Part shown: positions 1 to 45,402 of the stretch, in pieces | Layout of the letters: each line of letters begins with the position of its first letter | Numbering within the stretch: the stretch's first letter is position 1 | Assembly: GCA_030533445.1 (NCBI GenBank) | Contig: CM060066.1 | Coordinates: 31,465,235-31,529,234, forward strand | Direction of reading: 5' to 3' | From: Cyprinodon diabolis | Taxonomy: Eukaryota > Chordata > Actinopteri > Cyprinodontiformes > Cyprinodontidae | DNA length: 64,000 nucleotides | Program-made: the position numbers and the translations under genes | Notes under the pieces: generated by a model | Told to the model about the DNA's origin: nothing | The model's database searches: none | Seen by the model: the letters and a program-made list of their open reading frames with translations, nothing else

Positions 1-89
1 TGTTTAAAAAAAAAAAAAAAAAAGAAATAAAAAATACATTAGATGGTTTGCATGAGTTTTAGCTTCTACCTTACTTTATTTTGGTTTAG

Positions 90-34728
<34,639 letters not shown>

Positions 34729-35851
34729 AGGGAACAAACCGAGAAGGGCACAGAGGGAAGGCCGGGAGGCAAAGTGAATTAGAGTGATGAGTAATTCAAT
34801 CTGCATGTCGGGCTCCCTGATAAACTGTGATGGAGGTTAAACAACAGGAAGTTCATTCAGCGATGCTGCTGAAGCTACAGTCTCTGCACCTGAACCCACT
34901 CGTGCGAAGTCAGCGGCACAAGTACACCAATGAAGAATGAGATTTTAGATTGATGCATTTGGAGGAGCAGATCCCTGCCTGTATGTGAAGGAAGCTGCTT
35001 CCAGCTCCTGCAGATTGTCTGCACACCCCCCCTTCCCCACACGCAGCACTTTTTCTTTAACAAGAGAAAAATGTAAATTAAATACAAAACTGCTTTGTTT
35101 CTTCGCTGGTAGGATTTGCTTAAGTATTGTGATGTCAGTGAAGTAAAATAGAAACAAAAGTATTTGCTGTATTTAAAGTTTCGAGGCATCTATTTTTCAG
35201 TGAATTTTCCTAAAAAGTTGCTTCGCAGAACGTTGTAAACAGGGCTGACACACATGGGGTCAGATAGGCCTGACTGATCATGTTAATAGTTATTCTATTT
35301 AAGTTCCGTGTGTCTACCTTCAGACAGGTGGAAGGTTAAAAACAGTAACCAATCTCTATGTGCGGATGCTAATCCTGTTTTTGTTTTTCTTTGCCATTGA
35401 TGTGGGGAACTTCTTCTACTTGCTACTACAGAAAGTAACAAGTTGCCATACCCACCCTGGATGTTGTATATGGAGGGGGAAGGATCTAAACGGGTATATC
35501 TTGTTAGTTAGTGATTTAAAGTCAGCTTTTGCCTCCGTTCGTCTAAGTTATGTCATTTTAACAGTTTAACCATCCTCCTATGTCAGTGTCCAACTGTTCA
35601 GGACGAAAACTAATTTTTTTTCTTAAATCCAGCAGCAGGCAGGTGCAAATCATTTCCCTTATGATTTTATGAATTATTTAAAATCTACCCAGATTCTCTT
35701 TTTATTATAATTAATAACTGCAGATCTAAATATAATCCGTTCTACTTTTTTAGTCTCAGGATGTAGAATGTGACTTTATAAGTATTGTTATCAGACTGGA
35801 AGTAGTTTCCAGTCTTATGTGGAGATACCTTCTTATTCTGTAAAAGAATAA

Positions 35852-35938
<87 letters not shown>
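34729..35938 (+). other. htt 3' UTR region with candidate poly(A) signals and TA repeat
   Basis: Follows the htt stop. Candidate signals are ATTAAA at 35077-35082 and overlapping AATAAA at 35847-35852 and 35851-35856; another AATAAA lies at 37681-37686, beyond the Tc1 copy. Human HTT has two 3' UTR lengths, so more than one site may be used. A pure TA tract (about 35858-35938) precedes the Tc1 element. Confidence 0.45.
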
Positions 35939-35941
<3 letters not shown>

Positions 35942-37186
35942 TATATTGCCAAAAGTATTTGCTCACCCATCCAAATTATTGGAATCAGGTGTTCCAATCA
36001 CTTCCATGGCCACAGGTGTATAAATTCAAGCACCTAGGCATGCAGACTGTTTTTACAAACATTTGTGAAAGAATGGGTCGCTCTCAGGAGCTCAGTGAAT
36101 TCCAGCGTGGAACTGTGATAGGATGCCACCTGTGCAACAAATCCAGTCGTGAAATTTCCTCGCTCCTAAATATTCCACAGTCAACTGTCAGCTGTATTAT
36201 AAGAAAATGGAAGTGTTTGGGAACGACAGCAACTCAGCCACGAAGTGGTAGGCCACGTAAACTGACGGAGCGGGGTCAGCGGATGCTGAAGCGCATAGTG
36301 CGAAGAGGTCGCCAACTTTCTGCAGAGTCAATCACTACAGACCTCCAAACTTCATGTGGCCTTCAGATTAGCTCAAGAACAGTGCGCAGAGAGCTTCATG
36401 GAATGGGTTTCCATGGTCGAGCAGCTGCATCCAAGCCATACATAACCAAGTGCAATGCAAAGCGTCGGATGCGGTGGTGTAAAGCACGCCGCCACTGGAC
36501 TCTAGAGCAGTGGAGACGCGTTCTCTGGAGTGACGAATCGCGCTTCTCCATCTGGCAATCTGATGGACGGGTCTGGGTTTGGCGGTTGCCAGGAGAACGG
36601 TACTTGTCTGACTGCATTGTGCCAAGTGTAAAGTTTGGTGGAGGGGGGATTATGGTGTGGGGTTGTTTTTCAGGAGCTGGGCTTGGCCCCTTAGTTCCAG
36701 TGAAAGGAACTCTGAATGCTTCAGCATACCAAGACATTTTGGACAATTCCATGCTCCCAACTTTGTGGGAACAGTTTGGAGCTGGCCCCTTCCTCTTCCA
36801 ACATGACTGTGCACCAGTGCACAAAGCAAGGTCCATAAAGACATGGATGACAGAGTCTGGTGTGGATGAACTTGACTGGCCTGCACAGAGTCCTGACCTC
36901 AACCCGATAGAACACCTTTGGGATGAATTAGAGCGGAGACTGAGAGCCAGGCCTTCTCGTCCAACATCAGTGTGCGACCTCACAAATGCGCTTCTGGAAG
37001 AATGGTCAAAAATTCCCATAAACACACTCCTAAACCTTGTGGACAGCCTTCCCAGAAGAGTTGAAGCTGTTCTAGCTGCAAAGGGTGGACCGACGTCATA
37101 TTGAACCCTATGGATTAGGAACGGGATGTCACTTAAGCTCATATGTGAGTCAAGGCAGGTGAGCAAATACTTTTGGCAATATAGTG
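35939..37186 (+). mobile_element. Tc1-like transposon, intact copy B
   Basis: 1248 bp with the same CACTATATTGCC ends as copies A and C, between TA at 35937-35938 and 37187-37188. It is inserted into a TA microsatellite just downstream of htt, in the same orientation as htt. It may lie inside a long htt 3' UTR if the poly(A) signal at 37681 is used. Confidence 0.95.
36073..37104 (+). CDS. Tc1-like transposase (DD34E), copy B
   Basis: 343 residues, identical in sequence to the frames at 11850-12881 and 59852-60883. Catalytic D154, D245 and E280, the GRPRKL motif and the terminal KGGPTSY are all present. The start was chosen at MGRSQEL; an upstream in-frame ATG at 35959 would add 38 residues encoded by the terminal repeat and is less likely. 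Confidence 0.94.
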   Translation: MGRSQELSEFQRGTVIGCHLCNKSSREISSLLNIPQSTVSCIIRKWKCLGTTATQPRSGRPRKLTERGQRMLKRIVRRGRQLSAESITTDLQTSCGLQISSRTVRRELHGMGFHGRAAASKPYITKCNAKRRMRWCKARRHWTLEQWRRVLWSDESRFSIWQSDGRVWVWRLPGERYLSDCIVPSVKFGGGGIMVWGCFSGAGLGPLVPVKGTLNASAYQDILDNSMLPTLWEQFGAGPFLFQHDCAPVHKARSIKTWMTESGVDELDWPAQSPDLNPIEHLWDELERRLRARPSRPTSVCDLTNALLEEWSKIPINTLLNLVDSLPRRVEAVLAAKGGPTSY

Positions 37187-37204
37187 TATATATATATATA
37201 CACA

Positions 37205-39285
37205 AAAAGAAAAAACTGTACAGTGACCTGAAAGCCATGTTGCATGATAAGAGTAACTATTTAAAGAAGAGTGTCCACACTTTCTCACAACTTAAGACAG
37301 ACATCAGTGAATGCAGAAAAAAATCCAAGCTTAATAAAGACTTTGAGCTGCCGGGGAGTGTGCTCTGTAGATACACTTGCCTTAGACAAGACTGAACCTG
37401 TCCTCTACACTGACTGCATGCTAACACTACTGCTGTGTTTATATTGTATTCCTATGGGCGGCAGAGATGCAACACAATCCAAAGGGAACTCTTGGGACCT
37501 TAAGAGACCGACAGCAGCTTCGACAAATCAAGAGATTGTGAGAAAGGTGTAGCAATGCCACGTCAACGCAGTTTTTTTATAAGCTCTAAATATGACATCG
37601 GTATCAACCGCAACCTGCACTTACAGTGAAAACTTGAAGTTCTGTAAATGTTGTTTAGTGCTTTCTCTCTTTATGCACTTAATAAAACATCCTAGCGGTT
37701 TGCAACCTTGACAGCTGTGATTGCTTTCTTCTGCCCAACTTAAAATAATGCAGTCGGACGATAAAGGAGTCTGCTGCAGCTGTCGTGTAAATTCCAAAGT
37801 GAGGCCTTGCTGAAGGAGAAAAGCAGCCCTTGTTCCCTTTGTTGGTTTTCTTTGAGTCTCCAGGGTTATAAGAGGGTAAATTAGGTAATTGTTATCCTTT
37901 TTTAAATGACAAAGTAAAAAAACTTGAGTGTATTTTTGGTTGCAATAAGAAGTGTAGAGAATCCCTGCAGGGGGGTGTGTAATAGGATTACCCTGAAATC
38001 TTTTCTGGGTCTGGGTCAGATGAAATGTCATGACTGAACACCATTCTTCTTTTCCCTCAAATGGAAAAGTCTTTGTTTACAAAAATGCCTCTTTATAACC
38101 CAACACAGTGTTTAATAAACAAAATAGGGCTTCAACTAACAATTATTTACCAAATCAATCAATCTGTTGATTATTTTTTCGATTAATCCATTAATAATCG
38201 CACAACCAAAGGTTCCTTTGAGTCTTTTTATGATATTAAACCAGGTGAAACTAAAACATTTCCTCTAGAGGATTTCTGCATCGAACATATTGACAGATGA
38301 AAATGTTTTTTTTTTTTTTACTTAAATGCAAAATGTTTAAACATTTCCATTACAATTTTGTTATAATTGCTGCTCAAGGTGGGTTGCTCTGTTAGCTGAA
38401 GGCCGTTTAAGTCTCTTATCCAGTTAACAATTAATCAATTACTAAATTAGTTGAATATTTCAATAATCAATTAAGCATGATTAATCTGATTCTTTCAGCC
38501 CTACAAAATATGTTTTTTTTTTTGCAGCCTGATTGTAATAAAACCTAGCCAAACTATCAATCTGTAAATATCTCTAATGGCTAAATGCCAGAATAATAAA
38601 TGTTTTTAGAAACATTATTTAAATTCTGAAGTCTTTGAAGGTTTTACATTTAAATCTTGGCCTAGATGTTTGGGGTCTCTCTCCATGGGCTGTTCACAGC
38701 AGACTGCAGGAATGTCTGCTGCTACAGACCCATTGTCTATGGGTTGATTGTGCCAGACTCTTAAATCTCTGGATGGTGTCATTAACATTTCTTCAATATT
38801 TCCATATATATTTTTTTCTTTTCATTATACCAACAATTTTGTGAATATTCTCTCTCACAGCACAACAACGTACTATAAGACTCAATTCACTCTTCTCATG
38901 ATTTCCTCATTTCGCTAATCACCAGTTGGAGCAATCAAATACGTTCAATTTTGGTTTTGTTAGATGGTGTGATCTGCAAAAATCTTTTTTTTTTTTGTCT
39001 TTGAGTAGTTTCATAACAGTAACTGCGCTCTCTTTGCAGGTAATTACATAATTTTGGTCATCCTAACTTGACTAAAACAATTTAGTCTGCTATAATAAGA
39101 AAAAGGGTATATTTGTATATTTTATAAATACCTTGTCTCATCTGTTTAGTGTTAAGTTGTTTTTAAACGGAAAAAGGTGTTTGAGTTTTATAGAAACCAT
39201 GACTGAATGATTCTAAGGGCCTTGAATTCATTCCATCTTAAACATGTTTTTTTTCTTTTTCAGTTCCCCGAGAAACTATAAAAAG
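37205..39285. other. Intergenic, mostly unannotated
   Basis: AT-rich sequence between the Tc1 copy and the second Tc1-like element. A 136-codon minus-strand frame at 37621-38031 has no recognisable family and includes no domain pattern. A small hAT-like repeat lies at 38127-38502. Confidence 0.45.
38127..38502. repeat. Small hAT-like MITE
   Basis: Inverted ends GGGCTTCAACTAACAATTAT and ATTAATCTGATTCTTTCAGCCCT, rich in GATTAAT-type subterminal motifs. ACAAAATA occurs on both sides and may be the 8 bp duplication, though its overlap with the ends makes the border uncertain by a base or two. Confidence 0.5.
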
Positions 39286-39291
39286 ACAGTA

Positions 39292-40903
39292 CAGGTGCTG
39301 GTCATAAAATTAGAATATCATGAAAAAGTAGATTGATTTCAGTAATTCCATTTAAAAAGTGAAACTTGTATATTATATTCATACATTACATACAAACTCA
39401 TATATTTCAGATGTTTATTTTGTTTAATTTTGATGATTACAAATGACAACAAATGAAAATCTCAAATTCATCATATCAGAAAATTAGAATATTACTGAAG
39501 ACCAATAAAAACAAAGGATTTATAGAAATGTTGGCCAACTGAAAAGTATGAACATGAAAAGTATGAGCATGTACAGCACTCAGTATTTAGTTGGGCCTCC
39601 TTTGGCCTGTATTACTGCAGCAATGCGGCGTGGCATGGAGTCGATCAGTCTGTGGCACTGCTCAGGTGTTATGATAGCCCAGGTTGCTCTAATAGTGGCT
39701 TTTCGCTCTTCTGAATTGTTGGGTCTGGTGTATTGCATCTTCTTCTTCACAATACCCCATAGATTTTCTATGGGGTTAAGGTCAGGAGAGTTTGCTGGCC
39801 AATTAAGAACAGGGATACCATGGTCCTTCAACCAGGTACTGGTAGCTTTGGCACTGTGTGCAGGTGCCAAGTCCTGTTGGAAAATGAAATCTGCATCTCC
39901 AAAAAGTTGGTCAGCTGCAGGAAGCATGAAGTGCTCTAAAACTTCCTGGTATGTGGCTGCGTTGACCCTGGACCTCAGAAAACACAATGGACCAACACCA
40001 GCAGATGACATGGCACCCCAAACCATCACTGACTGTGGAAACTTTACACTGGACTTCAAGCAACGTGGATGAAGTGCCTCTCTTCTTTTCCTCCTGACTC
40101 TGGGACCTTGATTTCCAAAGGAAATGCAAAATTTACTTTCATTAGAGAACATGACTTTGGACCACTCACCAGCAGTCCAGTCCTGTTTCTCTTTAGCCCA
40201 GGCAAGACGCTTCTGACGCTGTCTGTGGTTCAAGAGTGGCTTGACACAAGGAATGCGACAGCAGAAACCCATGTCTTTCATACGTCTGTGTGTGGTGGTT
40301 CTTGAAGCACTCACTCCAGCTGCAGTCCACTCTTTGTGAATCTCCCCCACATTTTTGAATGGGTTTTGTTTCACAATCCTCTCCAGGGTGCGGTTATCTC
40401 TCTTGCTTGTACACTTTTTTCGACCACATCTTTTCCTTCCCTTCGCCTCTCTATTAATGTGCTTGGACACTGAGCTCTGTGAACAGCCAGCCTCTTTAGC
40501 GATGACCTTTTGTGTCTTGCCCTCCTTGTGCAAGGTGTCGATGGTCGTCTTTTGGACAACTGTCAAGTCAGCAGTCTTCCCCATGATTGTGTAGCCTATA
40601 GAACTAGACTGAAAGACCATTTAAAGGCTTTTGCAGGTGGTTTGAGTTAATTAGCTGATTAGAGTGTGGCACCAGGGGCCATCAATTTTGAACCTTTTCA
40701 CAATATTCTAATTTTCTGATATGATGAATTTGAGATTTTCATTTGTTGTCATTTGTAATCATCAAAATTAAACAAAATAAACATCTGAAATATATGAGTT
40801 TGTATGTAATGTATGAATATAATATACAAGTTTCACTTTTTAAATGGAATTACTGAAATCAATCTACTTTTTCATGATATTCTAATTTTATGACCAGCAC
40901 CTG
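39292..40903 (-). mobile_element. Tc1-like element with ~202 bp terminal repeats
   Basis: A 1612 bp element between TA at 39290-39291 and 40904-40905. The terminal repeats cover 39292-39494 and about 40702-40903, start CAGGTGCTGGTCATAAAATT and are nearly perfect inverted copies. Long repeats of this kind resemble the IR/DR architecture of some fish Tc1 elements. It is a different lineage from the 1248 bp copies. Confidence 0.93.
39580..40584 (-). CDS. Tc1-like transposase with catalytic D-to-N change
   Basis: 334 codons from MGKTADLTVV (ATG ending at 40584), uninterrupted, ending KGGPTKY. The helix-turn-helix region is intact, as are QQDLAPAH (second Asp) and [12 protein letters not shown] (Glu, 34 residues later). 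The first catalytic position reads FSNESKF where the family has FSDESKF, so the first Asp is Asn. The change removes a metal ligand and should abolish strand cleavage, although the frame is otherwise full length. Confidence 0.9.
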   Translation of the reverse strand: MGKTADLTVVQKTTIDTLHKEGKTQKVIAKEAGCSQSSVSKHINREAKGRKRCGRKKCTSKRDNRTLERIVKQNPFKNVGEIHKEWTAAGVSASRTTTHRRMKDMGFCCRIPCVKPLLNHRQRQKRLAWAKEKQDWTAGEWSKVMFSNESKFCISFGNQGPRVRRKRREALHPRCLKSSVKFPQSVMVWGAMSSAGVGPLCFLRSRVNAATYQEVLEHFMLPAADQLFGDADFIFQQDLAPAHSAKATSTWLKDHGIPVLNWPANSPDLNPIENLWGIVKKKMQYTRPNNSEERKATIRATWAIITPEQCHRLIDSMPRRIAAVIQAKGGPTKY

Positions 40904-41280
40904 TATCTCATTTTTACTGCTCTAAGGAGATAATTTCTCTGCATACACTGTGGGAATAAATGCTTTAAAATATCCTTTTAAAATATCTTTTTTTGAAACA
41001 AAAAAAGTCTAATCAACCAAAACATTTGCGACCCCCATGCTGTACCTCCGTGGACCCCCTGTTGAAGACCTCCAATCTTGATGTTAACAACAGCACAAAA
41101 TGCTTCCATAATTGGTGTTTCTGCCTGCTATGCTGAGGTGCTTTTCTACCGTAATAACAGTAAACGGTATAATCGGGGACATTTCCAGGGACAGCTTTAG
41201 CCGAGGACAGGTGGTCCAAAATGGGTACTTTCCCCAGAAATCGGGGACCTCTGGTCACTCTGTCATGGTGTAGACTACAG

Positions 41281-42150
41281 GAGTGGCGGCCTAGTGGTTA
41301 GGGCATTGCTCTTGGCCCCCAGAGATTCTGAGTTCAAGGCCAACTCCCACGGACTGACACTCTGGGTCCCTGAGCAAGACTTAACCCCACATTGCTCCCC
41401 GGGCGCCGCACAATGGCAGCCCACTGCTCCCCAGAGGGGATGGGTTAAATGCAGAGGTAAATTTCTCCAGTGTCAAAAGTAAACACATTTATTACTTAAG
41501 TAGAAGTATAGATACAGCAGTTTCAAAACATTCTGGTAAAAGTTGAAGTATCAACTTGACTTCTTTACTCGAGTAAAAGTGAAAAAGTATGTGCTCCAAA
41601 ACCTTAAAGTATAAAGTAGCCTTTAAAGAAACAGCCAGATGCCAATATAGGAATTGAAAGCTCAATTTTTTGACCATTTTGAAAAATTTTTTGAGATAGT
41701 GCCAAGGATGAGGGAGGTCTGGTTGGTCTCCATCTCCCGATACGCTCTCGCCTGTGTCCGACCTTTCAGACATTTCAACATCTATCATTTCTGAATCCGA
41801 CATTGTGGCATGGCAGAGACAATTCAAGTTTGCAGTTTGAAGAACACCTGCTTGCTTCTGATGATTTCCTTTAGCTAAACAATGAGTGTTTACGTTATGA
41901 CTCATCCAATTACACTAGTTTTCACTAGATGTGGATGGCGCCAATGATCTGCATTACATGGCACATATGCCGTGAAATAAACATTTATAAACATTAAACC
42001 AAAGCCAAGAGTAATGAGTAACGTTTGTTTTAAAAAATGTAAGGAATAGAAAGCACAGATACTTGTGTGAAAATGTAATGAGTAAAAGTGCACTTAAGTA
42101 CAGTCAGTATCTGTACTTTGTTACCTCTGCCAGTGTGAGATTAATAAAGT
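41281..42150 (+). repeat. tRNA-derived SINE split by a hAT insertion
   Basis: The head at 41281-41345 has GGCCTAGTGGTTAGGGC (A box) and AGTTCAAGGCC (B-box-like). The body CCTGAGCAAGACTTAACCCC...CTGCTCCCCGGGCGCCGCA and GATGGGTTAAATGCAGAGG is typical of a common fish SINE. It is interrupted at 41473 and resumes after 42129 with GAGATTAATAAAGT, its expected 3' tail. Confidence 0.7.
41474..42129. mobile_element. Non-autonomous hAT-like element nested in SINE
   Basis: The 656 bp insert begins CAAAAGTAAAC and ends GTTACCTCTG, imperfect inverted ends. CCAGTGT is repeated on both sides (41467-41473 and 42130-42136). Subterminal ACTTAAGTA-type motifs occur at both ends. It has no transposase. Confidence 0.65.
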
Positions 42151-42154
42151 TCAA

Positions 42155-43008
42155 TTATTATCAAAGACCATGATATAACACTGTCTTAAATACAATTTCA
42201 AATTAGTCGTACCATATTGTCATTTAGAGGAAAAATTATTTTAATCAAGGAATAATAATCCTCAGAATAGTTAAAAAGGAGTGAGTGGAATTTATTATTT
42301 TTACTTTTTGAATTGATTGACCTTAACTGAGACTGGATTTCAGCTTCATAGCAGCAGCTTAGATGGGTGACATGTTCAACCTAACTCAACAAATAATCCA
42401 GAGTATAAACGGATTTTAACTCAATTATCTCTATTCAAAATGTTTGAACCTATAAAAAAGATCAAATATGAAAGTTTTTTTGGCGTTGAAGTTAAGCTTC
42501 AATCTAAAAGTCAGTCACCAGTACAGTATTGTTTTAGTCAATGGCGTAAAGACACAACAATACTGTAGGGCCGACAGCAACATTATCTGGGTGGGCCCCA
42601 TATGCAGTACAACACCTCTGGATTACCCAGAATTCCAAGTTGTAGAGTAAAAAATAAAATACTCAAATACGTCGTTCTTTTAAGATCTTTATTGCGGTTT
42701 GAAACATGTTATATGAGTTTATTTTTTTACCAACTGATCTTATGAACTATACACAGCTTTTAACATAGTAATTAAAAGTACCACTGTCTGCTTTGCTATA
42801 TCATGTTGAAATCTGGCATGTCTTGGGGTATAAATACTTTTTTAATTTTCAAATTTTACATTTCAAATAGAATTTTGGTATGTATTTGCTGGGGTACATT
42901 TTGAAAAATAAATCTCAAATGTCTTTTTCATTTTAATTAAGTAAAAGGATGAGCAGTGTTAAAGAAGAAAATGAAAATGCAAGCAGGATAATTGATTACT
43001 AATTTCAT
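42155..43008. other. Intergenic, no gene seen
   Basis: AT-rich sequence without recognised coding frames or transposon borders. It separates the nested SINE/hAT from the GC-richer block at 43.0-43.9 kb. Confidence 0.5.
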
Positions 43009-43266
43009 TTATGAGTCAAACAATGCAGTCACATTCTTAAAATGAAAAAGCATTTCTGGAAATGCTTTTTCATTTGAAATATGGTAACGATTTGCTTCCA
43101 TACTGGACATGATAAAGCCTCCTAAACTAAAAGCCTGTGCTTCAGTCAGGGGGTCCCACCACGTCTGCACGCCCTTTTCCCTGCTGCCCACTCTAAACAC
43201 ACCTCCTCCCAGTCCTCCTCCTCCTCCTTCGCCAGATGGTGCAGTCTTTTTCTTTTGTTTACCCAT
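43009..43266 (-). CDS. Unrecognised 85-codon frame at possible promoter edge
   Basis: A minus-strand frame from ATG at 43266 with a basic start (MGKQKKK), a glycine-rich stretch and a tryptophan pair (TWWDPLTEAQAF). I recognise no family. It faces away from rgs12 across a GC-richer block, so it could be the first exon of a divergent gene, or chance. The 3' part overlaps a perfect 16 bp inverted repeat, which argues against conserved coding there. Confidence 0.25.
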   Translation of the reverse strand: MGKQKKKTAPSGEGGGGGLGGGVFRVGSREKGVQTWWDPLTEAQAFSLGGFIMSSMEANRYHISNEKAFPEMLFHFKNVTALFDS

Positions 43267-43619
43267 CGCCTCAGAGTTTACCTAACATAGCTTAGCGACA
43301 GAACTATGGGATGTCTCTGAGCAGCATCACCGCTGGACACGCACGTAAGTCCTGTTTTAAAACTCTGCATGAGTGAAACCGTTACTGCAAACACATTTAC
43401 CAGGAAAGAAAAGGGAACCTGCGTCCACATCTTTAACTTGGCCATCCCAACTCGGACGTCTTTCTTTTTTTTTTTTTTCTTTTTTTTTAGCCAGCTATAA
43501 AGTCGTTGTAAATATAGTTTCCCTCCATCACTACTTAAATTAGAAACGTTTTGCAAAAATGGCAGCTTCTGCAGTTTGAGGCTCGCGGCGCTTACTGACA
43601 CCTGTGGAATACGTTACCG

Positions 43620-43900
43620 TTAGAAGTTTTACTTGTGATTTCTCAGGCTAACTTCTTGGTCAGTTTTATCAGCGCGACCCGTTGACAGACAGCGGGGAAA
43701 ACCAATGAGAGAGCAGAACGGGTCTGTGTATAGTTCCGTTGCTAAGGTAACAGACCGACATTCCAAAGATGTGGAACAAAAAGAGGTGGGACCTCAAGCT
43801 GTAGCACGGGTGTGTGAACGCCACGACAGGGGACTTAACGGAAAGGAGGAAACTTTGTGAAACGGACCTAAACTGATTTCAAACATGCAGCCGTGACAGG
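43620..43900 (+). promoter_or_regulatory. Candidate promoter / 5' exon region for rgs12 or a divergent gene
   Basis: A CpG-containing block with a CCAAT box at 43702-43706 and an X-box-like palindrome GTTGCTAAGGTAAC at 43738-43751, a match to the RFX site pattern GTTRCY-N-RGYAAC. A possible weak donor (CAG|GTTAAA) at 43899/43900 could end a non-coding first exon spliced to 45403. Assignment is inference. Confidence 0.35.
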
Positions 43901-44339
43901 TTAAAGTCGGCGATTTGATTGCATGTCGTCTGGAACAGCTAAGAGCCATGGCAAACTCTACTAGCATGCTCACCTAACGAAACGAACGTCAATGTAAACA
44001 TGTCAATTATGAACATGGATTCCTTTTACAAAAAAGTCCAATAGTTTAAGCTGAGACAGTTAAACATGAGCAAAGAAAAATAAAACAAATATTGACATTA
44101 AATCGTTACAGAACTCAGATATGTCCTCATGGGTGTACCTGCAGCACCACCTCTCACCTGTCCCACCTGTTGGAGGTAAACACGAGGACACACTGGTTGG
44201 GATTACAGGAAAATGAATCTAAATCTGGACTAACTTGGATAAAAAGAAACAAAATTAATCAAAAACACATGTTTATTGATTATGGCTTGTAGGTAAGAAA
44301 AAAGAAACAAAAAAGTCTGTCAGAAAATGAAAGAGGTAA

Positions 44340-45310
44340 CATAGGACCACCTTAATTAAGGATGTTGGTACCCAGGTGTTGGCCTACTGAAAGGTGCATT
44401 CATCTACTGTTCATAATGAGCAATCACCAGTAAACTGGGACTTGCTTTTGCAACAAATGATTATGATCCTGTTTCAATTACACCAACACTGCAGTCATAC
44501 AGGTGCCAAATCCTGTGGATAAATAAAATCAGTAAGCCTTTTACAGTTGCTTTTTGTATCTCTCCTATCTCCTTGAACCCCAGTCGGCCTCGGCAGATGG
44601 CCGCTCACACTGAGCCTGGTTCTGCTGGAGGTTCCTTCCTGTTAAAAGGAGTTTTTCCTCTCCACTGTTGCTACAAGCATGCTTAGTGTGAAGGATTGCT
44701 CTCAAGTCAATGAATCAATGCAATCAACTGGTTTTCCTTAGATAGAAAGCTTTGAATCAATTTGACTGTATGATCTGGTGAACTGGAAAGGGCCTTGAGA
44801 TGACATGTGATGTGAATTGGCGCTATAGAAATAAACTGAATTGAAATTGAACTGAATTGAATTGCTCTGTCTTCACACAGTGAACCAACACAGCACATGA
44901 CATGGCTCCTCAGATCACAACTGCATGGGGATACTTCAAACTGGACCTCTTATGTACTCTTCTTCTAGAACTTGATTTAAATTAACTTTGTAGTTTGTGT
45001 AACTCTGTTTCATGTCCATCTTTACTGCTGTTCTTTTCCTTCCCCTTATCGCCTTGATACAATTTCTATCATACAGCTCTGTGAGCAGCCTGGCGTATTC
45101 AGTGTCTTGTTGCTTATCATGTGGAAATTATCAGAGCTGCCTGCAGTTAAGATGGCATATTTCAACGTTTATACACTAGATATAAATTTGTCTTGGTTTT
45201 CAGACAATGTTTTAATCATCCTAAAAACATTAGGTCATTATCATCAGAAGCAGCAAAATTAAATGCAAAATTTCCATTTTTGAATGGGATTACTTAAATA
45301 AAGTTACTCT
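44340..45310 (-). mobile_element. Fossil Tc1-like element interrupted by a retroelement tail
   Basis: Two blocks (about 44340-44555 and 44870-45310) align by eye with the minus-strand transposase of the 39292 element. CAGGTGCCAAATCCTGT matches its CAGGTGCCAAGTCCTGT, and GACATGGCTCCTCAGATCAC matches its GACATGGCACCCCAAACCATC. Many indels make it non-coding. The blocks are separated by the repeat at 44556-44872. Confidence 0.6.
44556..44872 (+). repeat. Retroelement 3' end with ATTGA-type tandem tail
   Basis: Contains GGTTCCTTCCTGTTAAAAGG, TTTTTCCTCTCCACTGT and CCTTGAGATGACATGT, then AATTGGCGCTATAGAAATAAA and repeated GAATTGAA units. This is a very common 3' end in fish genomes; the tandem tail marks it as a LINE- or SINE-type insertion on the + strand. 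Confidence 0.7.
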
Positions 45311-45402
45311 TTGATGATGGTTTTATTGATTATACGTGAAATAAACTTGAACAGCTTTAAATGATCCTGATAAACTGACTGCTTTCTCATGTTCTGCCTC
45401 AG

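Noticed and set aside
35959..36072. Upstream ATG extending the Tc1 transposase by 38 residues
   Set aside because: The extension translates the terminal repeat; relatives start at MGRS/MGK.
37621..38031. 136-codon minus-strand frame downstream of htt
   Set aside because: No domain, no family resemblance and no splice or promoter support; could be chance.
41492..41905. 137-codon minus-strand frame at 41.5-41.9 kb
   Set aside because: Lies inside the non-autonomous hAT-like element, with no transposase similarity.
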